Assembly: GCA_947463975.1 (NCBI GenBank)
Contig: CANHUW010000005.1
Coordinates: 1 to 28,511 of the forward strand
Direction: 5' to 3'
Source: Bacteroidota bacterium
GTDB taxonomy: Bacteria > Bacteroidota > Bacteroidia > Chitinophagales > Chitinophagaceae
DNA: 28,511 nucleotides
How positions within the stretch are numbered: the first letter of the stretch is position 1; the number at the start of each line of letters is the position of its first letter. Positions 16,485 to 23,302 of this stretch are shown piece by piece. A program made the position numbers and the translations under genes. The notes beneath the pieces are model-generated. The model made no database searches and was not told the DNA's origin. It was given only the letters and a program-made list of their open reading frames with translations.

Positions 16485-16517
16485 TATCCAATTACTAAAC
16501 CAGACCAATTGAATGAG

Positions 16518-16539
16518 AAGTGTTCCACGTGGAACACTT
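16518..16539. other. parS-type centromere site 2 in a 22-bp perfect palindrome
   Basis: A second identical TGTTCCACGTGGAACA core (16521-16536), extended by AAG/CTT to a 22-bp perfect palindrome. It directly abuts the ybeY stop codon at 16540 and is 213 bp from the first site (core to core). Two identical 16-bp cores in a 268-bp gene-free region argue strongly against chance. Confidence 0.85.
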
Positions 16540-16971
16540 TTACAATTTCATGTAGGCAGTGAGCCAAAGGTCCTCCATTTGTCGCATTTTTTTGGCATCT
16601 GAAGGCTTTTTGTCCTTGTAACCGCAAAAATGTAGGGCTCCGTGGAAGATTACCCTATGTAACTCTTCTTTTAAACTAGTTCCGAGGGTTTTAGCATTGT
16701 CTTTTACCCTATCTACACTAATATATACTTCTCCAATCAAGTTACCGGGGTTTTCAGATAGATCAAAGCTAATGATGTCGGTATAGTAATTGTGAGATAA
16801 AAAATCCTTATTCATTTTCAATAAGTATTTATCTGAACAAAATACATAGGTCAAGGTTTCGATTGAATATCCCTCTTTCTTCACCCTTTTCTCTATAAAA
16901 GACTTTAATGCAACCCTATTTCCAAGAGTTGCTGTAGCATCTGCCTTATTAAAAGAAATAGACCCTATCAT
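16540..16971 (-). CDS. ybeY: Endoribonuclease YbeY
   Basis: A 143-residue single-domain metal-dependent RNase of the UPF0054 family, involved in 16S rRNA 3'-end maturation and ribosome quality control. The signature is H110-GAL-H114-FCGYK-D120. The canonical motif is HGxLHLxGYDH with a third His at the last position; here that place is Asp (KDKKP follows), a variant I believe is common in Bacteroidota. The middle TDIISFD and the NLIGEVYIS strands match the family, and the length is normal. It is transcribed toward mnmG across the parS-bearing spacer. It may share a transcript with mnmG, since no obvious terminator lies between them. Confidence 0.92.
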   Translation of the reverse strand: MIGSISFNKADATATLGNRVALKSFIEKRVKKEGYSIETLTYVFCSDKYLLKMNKDFLSHNYYTDIISFDLSENPGNLIGEVYISVDRVKDNAKTLGTSLKEELHRVIFHGALHFCGYKDKKPSDAKKMRQMEDLWLTAYMKL

Positions 16972-17055
16972 AGTAAGATGTTATTCAAATACTTATACGA
17001 ATTTTGGTTTAAAATATTGTTCTAATTTCGTAAGCCAATATCTTTCAAAGGGGTT

Positions 17056-17063
17056 TATATTTG
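17056..17063 (+). promoter_or_regulatory. Putative -7 box of feoA
   Basis: TATATTTG matches TAnnTTTG exactly, 9 bp upstream of the feoA ATG at 17073, implying a leader of only a few bases. No good -33 TTTG is seen at 19-20 nt spacing. Confidence 0.4.
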
Positions 17064-17072
17064 TATTAATCT

Positions 17073-17297
17073 ATGAAGAAGTTAAGTGAGTTAAATATTG
17101 GGGATGCGGGCGTAATTCATTCTTTTGAAAACGATGATATCTTTTTGAAATTAATGGAAATGGGTTGTATACCAGGGGAGGTAATTATAGTAGAACAAAT
17201 AGCACCTCTAGGAGATCCAATAAGCATAACCGTTGCTGGATATCAGTTAAGTTTGAGAAAAGACGAAGCGGAAGGCATTTGGATAACAAAAAACTAA
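17073..17297 (+). CDS. feoA: FeoA-domain protein
   Basis: A 74-residue single FeoA (SH3-like beta-barrel) domain: LSELNIGDAGVIHSFENDDIF, then LMEMGCIPGEVIIVEQIAPLGDPISI, then GYQLSLRKDEAEGIWI. This is the full fold and usual length of FeoA, a small cytoplasmic partner of the ferrous-iron transporter FeoB. No feoB is adjacent; nadD follows after 24 bp on the same strand. Either feoB is elsewhere, or this domain serves another protein. The gene diverges from ybeY. The assignment to the domain is firm; the role in iron uptake is an inference from the family. Confidence 0.88.
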   Translation: MKKLSELNIGDAGVIHSFENDDIFLKLMEMGCIPGEVIIVEQIAPLGDPISITVAGYQLSLRKDEAEGIWITKN

Positions 17298-17300
17298 ATT

Positions 17301-17313
17301 ATTGATTATCAAT
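17301..17313. repeat. 13-bp palindrome ATTGATTATCAAT upstream of nadD
   Basis: ATTGAT-T-ATCAAT lies in the 24-bp gap between feoA and nadD, 9 bp before the nadD ATG. An identical copy occurs at 21175-21187 in the AT-rich region before recA. It could be a protein-binding site, or chance in AT-rich DNA. Confidence 0.35.
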
Positions 17314-17321
17314 TACTTACA

Positions 17322-17894
17322 ATGAAAATAGGTTTGTTTTTTGGTTCGTTTAATCCTATTCACAATGGACACTTGATGGTGGCAAGTTATATTGCTAATC
17401 ATACAGAACTAAAACAGGTGTGGTTGGTTGTTTCTCCTCAAAACCCATTAAAGCCACAATCAAGTTTATTAAACGAATACGATCGATTACACTTGGCTCA
17501 AATTGCCATTGAAGATGATCCTCAGTTAAAAGTAACTGATATTGAATTTAAGCTACCCAAGCCTTCTTATACGATTGACACCCTAACCTATATCCAAGAA
17601 CAATATCCACAACACGAATTTTTTGTAATCATGGGGGGAGATAGTTTTCAGAATCTTCCTAAATGGAAAAACTTTGATGCACTTAAAAAAAATTATCGTT
17701 TCGTAGTATATAGAAGACCCGGCTTTGAAATTAAGGACACCTATGGTGCGGATATCACCTATTTAGAAGCACCTATGTTAGAATTGTCTGCAACATTAAT
17801 TCGCAATAATAGAAAAAACGGAATCACCATTAGGTATTTGGTTCCAGATAAAGTAAAAGAGGAAATAGAAAACAATAATTATTTCAGGGACTAA
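17322..17894 (+). CDS. nadD: Nicotinate-nucleotide adenylyltransferase
   Basis: A 190-residue enzyme that transfers AMP from ATP to nicotinate mononucleotide, giving deamido-NAD in NAD synthesis. The nucleotidyltransferase motif GSFNPIHNGH is at residues 8-17, FVIMGGDSFQNLPKWK matches the family GxD segment, and the C-terminal SATLIRNN is the ISSTxIR-type motif. Length and domain order are normal. It follows feoA by 24 bp and is probably co-transcribed with it. Its TAA stop directly abuts the stop codon of the converging DUF2480 gene, with no bases and no terminator between them. Confidence 0.96.
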   Translation: MKIGLFFGSFNPIHNGHLMVASYIANHTELKQVWLVVSPQNPLKPQSSLLNEYDRLHLAQIAIEDDPQLKVTDIEFKLPKPSYTIDTLTYIQEQYPQHEFFVIMGGDSFQNLPKWKNFDALKKNYRFVVYRRPGFEIKDTYGADITYLEAPMLELSATLIRNNRKNGITIRYLVPDKVKEEIENNNYFRD

Positions 17895-18401
17895 TTATTT
17901 CTTTTTATAAACAGGCACAGTGCTACAAGGCTCTCCATACATAATGCTTTTTACTACGGGTCTTAATTTATTTGTAATGGCAATATATGCTGATTCTCCT
18001 ATCGGCAAATCTCCACAGCCTTTCACAACAACTCTTTGATCGGAGTAATCTTGTGTATCTATTTTTGAAATGGCTTCTAATAATAATTGTTCTCTAACTT
18101 TATTTTCATCCCCAAAATAAATTGCTTTTGCGAAAGGTTGTATAGCAGAAGCAATTAGCATATTTGCCCACATTGGAATGATCACATCAACACTACAATA
18201 TATACCTACTACCTTGTCTTGAAAAATAGATAAATCCGCGGCAATTAATGCAGCCCTAAAATCTTTTTCTTTTAAAATGAGGTCCATGAATAAATATTGT
18301 TTTATGTCAAATAAAACAATCGGTGTTGGATCTATAAAACTAGTAAGGTCTAAACTAACCAAACCACTTTCGGCTACCTTATTCATAATGGGTGTTGACA
18401 T
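17895..18401 (-). CDS. DUF2480 family protein
   Basis: A 168-residue soluble protein matching the DUF2480 family of Bacteroidota: NKVAESGLVSLDLTSF at the start, FDIKQYLFMDLILKEKDFR, the Cys-containing CSVDVIIPMWANMLIAS, GCGDLPIGESAY, and a C-terminal GEPCSTVPVYKKK. The several conserved Cys and polar residues might bind a ligand or metal, but the function is not known. There is no signal peptide and no membrane segment. It lies 72 bp downstream of the PpiD-like gene on the same strand; however, in transcription order it comes after that gene's terminator, so it probably has its own promoter. It converges on nadD with touching stop codons. Confidence 0.85.
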   Translation of the reverse strand: MSTPIMNKVAESGLVSLDLTSFIDPTPIVLFDIKQYLFMDLILKEKDFRAALIAADLSIFQDKVVGIYCSVDVIIPMWANMLIASAIQPFAKAIYFGDENKVREQLLLEAISKIDTQDYSDQRVVVKGCGDLPIGESAYIAITNKLRPVVKSIMYGEPCSTVPVYKKK

Positions 18402-18432
18402 GTTACAAAATTAGGTAGAATAAAGCACAAAA

Positions 18433-18457
18433 AAAGACCCTCAAAAAGAGGGTCTTT
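18433..18457 (-). terminator. Terminator of the PpiD-like gene
   Basis: AAAGACCCTC and GAGGGTCTTT form a perfect 10-bp stem with an AAAAA loop. On the minus strand it runs into seven T, 16 bp after the stop of the foldase gene. Confidence 0.88.
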
Positions 18458-18473
18458 ACTATAAAAGAAATTT

Positions 18474-20558
18474 CTAGTATATTTTATAACGATTGTCTTC
18501 TATTTTAGCAGCCTTTCTTAAACCAGCAGCAGATCTAAAGAAACTCGATCTGGTTCTATTTAATAATTCATCTTTAATTAAATTAGGATCTTGTTGAGAT
18601 TGAATGGCACCAATATTGTTAACCGACACCACGAAAACACCAGAGTTGCCGGCAAATGGTTCACTTAATTTATTCACTAGAGATTTATTAAAAGCTGCGC
18701 CAACCACTTTGGGTTCATTTCCTAAACCAGGAATCATTGAATAATTAAAATTAACACTATCAGCTCTTGCAATGGTTACATTCGCCGAAGCTGCATAAGA
18801 TTCTAAACTATTTCCCTTAAATGTTTTCTTGATAATTTCAGCCTTCTTTTGGTCTTTAATTAAATTTTCAACAACTGGTTTAGCGGCTTCAATACTCATT
18901 AATCCTTTTTTCTCTTCTGCGTTAATTAGCGCCACGATATAATTATCACCCACTTCAAATGGCTCAGATACATCATTCAAATCATTATCATACACCCAAC
19001 GAACTAAAGCTCTAGATTCGCCAATTCCAGGGATTTCAAAATCATTAGCCTTGATATTAGCAGCAGGAAATACTTCTTTCTTTTCTTTTACCGCATTCGC
19101 TGTAAAAGATTTAGGATCTTTTGAAGCTGTAGCAAATTGTGCCGCAGCGGTAGATGCAGCGTTTAGTGTTTCTGTGCTAGGTAAAACCGCCTTTGATAAA
19201 TAAGCAATTTTATAAGCAGGACCTCTAGGGGTTTGTTTTAAGATCTCTATATAATGATAGCCAAAATCTGTTTTAACCACATCTTTTGATCCAACAGGAT
19301 TATCAAAACTATAATCATTAAAAGCGGGTGTCATTTGCGCCTGAGGAAACATTTCATATTTACCACCATTTGCTTTTGAACCACCATCATCAGAATATTT
19401 TGCAACCAAGGATTCAAAATTTGCACCGCCTTTAATTGCTGATTGTATACTATCAATTAGTTTTTTTGCTGTACTATCATCTCTAATTTGTTGACCAGAT
19501 TGAGGATTAACAGTTGCTATTAAAATATGTCTTACGCTTGCACTGTCAGGCCAAGACTTGGTCCCAATTACTTTTGCGATGGTGAAATTTTTGCCGTCTA
19601 TATATGGTCCAAATGTATTTCCAACACCTATATTTAAAATAGAATCTTTGTTGGGAATTTGTAAAGCCTTTTTACTTACATATGAATTATAGAAAGGTAA
19701 ATCTGTTCCGGCCTTGTTTAAAAAAGAGGCTTCATTATTGGTAGCTTTAAACTCGTCTCTTAAAGAAATTAATTGATTTAAAATAGCTAAAGAATCTTGA
19801 GTTGATGGGGAAGCGTTAAATCCAACATAACTTATACTTCTTGATGTTTCTTCGTTTTGATATGCAGCTGCGTTTTTCTTAATATAATTGGCAATATCTT
19901 CATTAGAAACTTTAGCAGCACTATCTGAAATATTATTATAAGAAACACCCACATAAGAAATGCTAGCAATATTATTTATTTCAGCAATAGATTTATCTGC
20001 CAACCATTTTGGTAATTGAACGCCTTTAATTAATAAAGATTGGTATTTAGATCTTACTCTGTTTTCGATTGAAGGTTCGATATAAAACTTTTCTAATTGT
20101 TTAATTTGTTCAACATTCTTGCTCTTTTTTAATTGAGCAATAGCATTTTTAGCATCATTTACTTTAAATTCACCAGTAGTTTGATCTGTAAATTCGTTTT
20201 TAAAAGGAGATTCAGTACCAAATAAAACATCGGATATTTCTTTAGTACCAACTGATAAACCAATTTTATTAATTTCTTGCTTGTATAATAAAAGGTCTAT
20301 CTCTTGATTATATTGATAACCGATAACTTGTTCTCTTTTAACACCTTGAGCAGCGTAATTTTGTACTTGAAGATCCACCTTTTCATCAAAGCTTAATTTA
20401 TCGATAGGTTCTCCATTAACAGTTGCAATAGTATTAATACTACTATTACTATTGTTTCTACCTACTCCGTCTTGTAAAATAAAAGCAATCAAAGCAATTG
20501 CAATGATTCCAAAAATAATCCAAGTACCTTTTTCTCTAATGTTCTGAATAATTGACAT
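18474..20558 (-). CDS. PpiD/SurA-like peptidyl-prolyl isomerase
   Basis: A 694-residue membrane-anchored foldase. One N-terminal transmembrane helix (TWIIFGIIAIALIAFILQDG, about residues 13-32) anchors a large periplasmic part. A SurA-N-like helical region follows (NGEPIDKLSFDEKVDLQVQNY and onward). A parvulin domain at about 340-440 carries VRHILIA, GANFESLVAKYSDDGGSKANGGKYEMF and FGYHYIEIL, then a long C-terminal region. The layout equals PpiD, which helps exported proteins fold at the inner membrane, so ppiD is a reasonable name, but I leave the symbol open because orthology cannot be tested here. The start ATG at 20558 gives an N-terminus MSIIQNIREKGTW typical of the family. It diverges from recA across the 765-bp gene-free region. 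Confidence 0.92.
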   Translation of the reverse strand: MSIIQNIREKGTWIIFGIIAIALIAFILQDGVGRNNSNSSINTIATVNGEPIDKLSFDEKVDLQVQNYAAQGVKREQVIGYQYNQEIDLLLYKQEINKIGLSVGTKEISDVLFGTESPFKNEFTDQTTGEFKVNDAKNAIAQLKKSKNVEQIKQLEKFYIEPSIENRVRSKYQSLLIKGVQLPKWLADKSIAEINNIASISYVGVSYNNISDSAAKVSNEDIANYIKKNAAAYQNEETSRSISYVGFNASPSTQDSLAILNQLISLRDEFKATNNEASFLNKAGTDLPFYNSYVSKKALQIPNKDSILNIGVGNTFGPYIDGKNFTIAKVIGTKSWPDSASVRHILIATVNPQSGQQIRDDSTAKKLIDSIQSAIKGGANFESLVAKYSDDGGSKANGGKYEMFPQAQMTPAFNDYSFDNPVGSKDVVKTDFGYHYIEILKQTPRGPAYKIAYLSKAVLPSTETLNAASTAAAQFATASKDPKSFTANAVKEKKEVFPAANIKANDFEIPGIGESRALVRWVYDNDLNDVSEPFEVGDNYIVALINAEEKKGLMSIEAAKPVVENLIKDQKKAEIIKKTFKGNSLESYAASANVTIARADSVNFNYSMIPGLGNEPKVVGAAFNKSLVNKLSEPFAGNSGVFVVSVNNIGAIQSQQDPNLIKDELLNRTRSSFFRSAAGLRKAAKIEDNRYKIY

Positions 20559-20578
20559 ATACTAATATTATAGGAAGG

Positions 20579-20586
20579 CAAATTTA
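20579..20586 (-). promoter_or_regulatory. Putative -7 box of the PpiD-like gene
   Basis: TAAATTTG on the minus strand matches TAnnTTTG, 20 bp upstream of the start ATG. No -33 TTTG is found at the expected spacing. Confidence 0.4.
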
Positions 20587-20773
20587 ATGTATTCTATTTA
20601 GTTATTAATAATGTTATCATTAATTTAAAATACACAATTAAGGAGTGGATAAATTAAAAATTCGTTAATAACCCTGTATTTCATGTAAAAACCTGTGGAT
20701 TAAAAAAGAATAAATAGTGGTATAATAGTTGTTTTTGTCTAAAATGATTAAAAATCAACCAAATTATTACCGT

Positions 20774-20801
20774 TAATTAACAGTGAATAAACTGTTGATT
20801 A
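20774..20801. repeat. 28-bp interrupted palindrome
   Basis: Arms TAATTAACAGT and ACTGTTGATTA are reverse complements except for one position (a T-G pair), around the spacer GAATAA. The spacer edge includes an AGTGAATAA DnaA-box-like 9-mer. It overlaps a further small palindrome, GTTAATTAAC (20772-20781). Confidence 0.6.
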
Positions 20802-21144
20802 AAATTAAACTAAACATATTAGCGCGATTATTTAGTATAATCAAAGTAATTAGAACCAATGGATACGGGAATATAAAGTATCTATAAATGAAAAACTGGT
20901 GCGTTGTATCAATGTGTTAATAAATAAGATATTAAGATATTCACACCGATAATAGTATTAGTTTATTTATATAAATGTATTATTTATAAATACTACCATA
21001 GAAATCCACATGCAATAATTGAATACAGAATTGGTTTCTCTAATTAATTCAACTACTTTTAAATGATTCAAAATATGGGTAGAAATACGCTAGAATGGAT
21101 TAAAATGAAGGTATACATTTAGATTATTAAAAGAAATTCATCAA

Positions 21145-21252
21145 AATACTAAAATAAATACTAAAAATTAAATAATTGATTATCAATATTTTATTTAAAA
21201 TTTACCCAATTTAAATGAATTTAACTAATCAAATTAGTAAAAAAATACTAAA
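21145..21252 (+). repeat. Three AATACTAAA direct repeats
   Basis: The 9-mer AATACTAAA occurs at 21145-21153, 21157-21165 and 21244-21252, the first two spaced 12 bp apart. The third copy forms the left arm of a dyad. The set lies in the most AT-rich part of the gene-free region. Confidence 0.5.
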
Positions 21253-21261
21253 TATTTTAGT
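21224..21261. promoter_or_regulatory. Tandem dyads upstream of recA, possible operator
   Basis: ACTAAT-CAA-ATTAGT (21224-21238) and ACTAAA-TAT-TTTAGT (21247-21261) have the same design: 6-bp arms, a 3-bp spacer and nearly the same half-site. Their centres are 23 bp apart and lie 70-93 bp upstream of the recA ATG. They could bind a dimeric regulator. I know of no described regulator with this site, so this is inference from symmetry only. Confidence 0.4.
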
Positions 21262-21323
21262 TTATTAACAATTTATCCATACCTTCACATAAATTATACA
21301 AGAAACAAATAAAACGACAAGCT

Positions 21324-22334
21324 ATGAGTAACGCAGAAAAATTAAAGGCACTAAAATTAACCATGGATAAAATCGATAAAGATTATGGTAAAGGAAGTGT
21401 AATGATGATGAATGAAAGAAGCCAAGAACCACAAGAAGTTATTTCAACTGGATCAATTGGTTTAGATACTGCGTTAGGCATTGGTGGATTACCAAAAGGT
21501 AGAATTGTAGAAATTTATGGTCCAGAATCTTCTGGTAAAACAACCGTTGCAATACATGCAATTGCAGAAGCACAAAAGAAAGGAGGAATATGTGCAATAA
21601 TAGATGCTGAGCATGCTTTTGATAGTGCATATGCTAAGAAATTAGGAGTGGATGTTGATAGTTTATTAATCTCTCAACCTGATTATGGAGAGCAAGCATT
21701 AGAAATTGCAGATAGATTAATCCTTTCAGGTGCTGTTGATGTATTAGTAATTGACTCAGTAGCAGCATTAGTTCCAAAGAGTGAATTAGAAGGAGAAATG
21801 GGTGATTCTAAAATGGGTTTACATGCAAGATTAATGTCACAAGCATTAAGAAAATTAACTGCAACAATTAATAAAACTGGTACCATTTGTATTTTTATTA
21901 ATCAGTTAAGAGAAAAGATTGGAGTAATGTTTGGTAACCCAGAAACTACCACCGGTGGTAATGCATTAAAATTCTATGCATCTGTGAGATTAGATATTAG
22001 AAGAATGACACAAATAAAAGATGGAGATGAAGCAATAGGTAATAGAGTGAAGGTAAAAGTGGTAAAAAATAAAGTGGCCCCTCCATTTAGAGCTGCTGAA
22101 TTTGAAATTATTTTTGGTGAAGGTATTAGTAAAATAGGAGAGATTATAGACATGGGTGTAGAATTAGATATTATTCAAAAGAGTGGATCTTGGTTTAGTT
22201 ATGATTCAAATAAATTAGGTCAGGGAAGAGAAACTGTAAAACAATTATTACACGATAACCCAGAAATGGCTAATGAAATTGAGGCGAAAATTAGAGCGAA
22301 AATTGCTACAGCAGTAGAAGAAGCTAAGTCATAA
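21324..22334 (+). CDS. recA: Recombinase RecA
   Basis: A 336-residue RecA, the ATP-dependent strand-exchange protein of homologous recombination and DNA repair. Walker A is GPESSGKT at residues 66-73, Walker B is DVLVIDSVAAL, and the DNA-binding loop regions are in MSQALRKLTATINKTGTICIFINQLREKIGVMFGNPETTTGGNALKFYASVRLDI. The C-terminal domain is present but the acidic tail is short (ends TAVEEAKS). The start ATG gives MSNAEKLKALKLTMDKIDKDYGKGSVM, as expected. The upstream region is unusually long and holds dyads; no LexA-type operator I would recognise is present. It is followed by a strong terminator, so it is probably a single-gene transcript. Confidence 0.98.
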   Translation: MSNAEKLKALKLTMDKIDKDYGKGSVMMMNERSQEPQEVISTGSIGLDTALGIGGLPKGRIVEIYGPESSGKTTVAIHAIAEAQKKGGICAIIDAEHAFDSAYAKKLGVDVDSLLISQPDYGEQALEIADRLILSGAVDVLVIDSVAALVPKSELEGEMGDSKMGLHARLMSQALRKLTATINKTGTICIFINQLREKIGVMFGNPETTTGGNALKFYASVRLDIRRMTQIKDGDEAIGNRVKVKVVKNKVAPPFRAAEFEIIFGEGISKIGEIIDMGVELDIIQKSGSWFSYDSNKLGQGRETVKQLLHDNPEMANEIEAKIRAKIATAVEEAKS

Positions 22335-22371
22335 AGAGTTTGTTTGGTTTTTTTAGTTAGTTAGTAAGTAC

Positions 22372-22401
22372 AAACCGCATCATTATTGGTGCGGTTTTTT
22401 T
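22372..22401 (+). terminator. Intrinsic terminator of recA
   Basis: AAACCGCATCA and TGGTGCGGTTT form an 11-bp stem with one G-T pair and a 4-nt loop, followed directly by a run of T. It ends 19 bp before the next gene. Confidence 0.88.
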
Positions 22402-22420
22402 ATATTTATACAAAAAAGGG

Positions 22421-23293
22421 GTGATCTATCTATTAAAATTCTTTATTCGTTTAGCATTGTCTATCTTTTGTAAAGAAGTGCATGTAAAAAACAAACACCT
22501 TCTGGACACAAAAGGACCCTTGTTTATTATTGCCAATCACCCTAATTCTTTTTTAGACGCCATTATTATAGGTGCTTATTATAATAGAAGAGTATTCTTT
22601 TTAGCAAGAGGAGATGTATTTGAGAAAAAAATATATAGATATTTATTGACCTCCTTAAATATGATTCCTGTTTATAGACTAAGAGAGGGAAAAGAATTTC
22701 TACACTTGAATGATTATGCAATTAGAAAGTCTGTCGAATTAATTGCAAAAGGAGAAGCTGTATTAATATTTATAGAAGGGATTTGTGTAAACGATCATAC
22801 ATTACAACCCTTTAAAAAAGGAACCGCAAGAATTTTAGAAGGATTACATCAAAAAAATATATTTCCTGTTATACATATTGCAGGAATTGGATACAATAAT
22901 TTTAGGGGTATTGGAAAAAAAGTAAACCTTATCATAACACAATTTTTATTTGATCAAAAAATTGAGAACGCACAGGATCGTGTTAGTTTTAATAACGCGG
23001 TTTGTAAGGTTTTAAATGAAAATATTCTTATTCCTTCACAAAAAACAATCATTCATAAAAACGTTTGGTATTATTTTCATAAACCTTATTATACAAGCAT
23101 TCATCGTTTAGCGGATAAAAAAACCAAAGGAACGGTGTTTTATGACTCGGTCCTATTTGCACTTTTGTTTTTTAGTTATCCTATTTTTTTATTACTACTA
23201 TTTATTGTCTTAATACAATTTAATATAAGTATACTAACTATATTAATTGTATTAATCGCCATACCTTTGTTAAGTAAAAACACTATATCATAA
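22421..23293 (+). CDS. PlsC-like glycerolipid acyltransferase
   Basis: A 290-residue membrane-associated acyltransferase of the 1-acylglycerol-3-phosphate acyltransferase superfamily, likely acting in phospholipid synthesis at the inner membrane. The catalytic block is NHPNSFLDA (H40, D46). The His and Asp are five residues apart, not four as in PlsC/PlsB, a form I know from other Bacteroidota members. The acceptor-binding block is FIEGICVNDHTLQPFKKGTARI instead of FPEGTRS. Two hydrophobic segments close the C-terminus (about 245-285). The start is GTG, because no ATG occurs early in the frame; a purine-rich AAAAAAGGG precedes it. A gap of 9 bp separates it from mgsA, so these are probably one operon with uvrB. 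Confidence 0.82.
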   Translation: MIYLLKFFIRLALSIFCKEVHVKNKHLLDTKGPLFIIANHPNSFLDAIIIGAYYNRRVFFLARGDVFEKKIYRYLLTSLNMIPVYRLREGKEFLHLNDYAIRKSVELIAKGEAVLIFIEGICVNDHTLQPFKKGTARILEGLHQKNIFPVIHIAGIGYNNFRGIGKKVNLIITQFLFDQKIENAQDRVSFNNAVCKVLNENILIPSQKTIIHKNVWYYFHKPYYTSIHRLADKKTKGTVFYDSVLFALLFFSYPIFLLLLFIVLIQFNISILTILIVLIAIPLLSKNTIS

Positions 23294-23302
23294 ATAATCT
23301 AC

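Larger units (their letters stand above)
20559..21323. other. 765-bp AT-rich gene-free region, candidate replication origin
   Basis: No protein or RNA gene is recognisable in these 765 bp; the longest plausible small frames are about 10-20 codons with no family resemblance. By eye it is far more AT-rich than its neighbours. One-mismatch matches to the DnaA box TTATNCACA lie at 20644-20652 (-), 20694-20702 (-), 20782-20790 (-), 20937-20945 (+) and 21273-21281 (+); none is exact. It also holds a 28-bp interrupted palindrome at 20774-20801, three AATACTAAA repeats at 21145-21252 and two dyads at 21224-21261. Genes diverge on both sides, and parS-type sites are 4-5 kb away. Alternative: simply a long divergent regulatory region for recA and the foldase gene. 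Confidence 0.45.

Noticed and set aside
16307..16498. A 63-codon + frame that starts MFHVEH across the first parS site
   Set aside because: The start is simply a translation of ATGTTCCACGTGGAACAC. The rest follows the inverted repeat and shows no protein-like composition or family resemblance.
21063..21122. A 19-codon + frame in the gene-free region
   Set aside because: It is short, has no ribosome-binding or promoter support, and is likely by chance.
22401..22408. TATATTTA as a promoter for the acyltransferase operon
   Set aside because: It has one mismatch to TAnnTTTG, no -33 element, and lies in the T-tail of the recA terminator; not strong enough to list.
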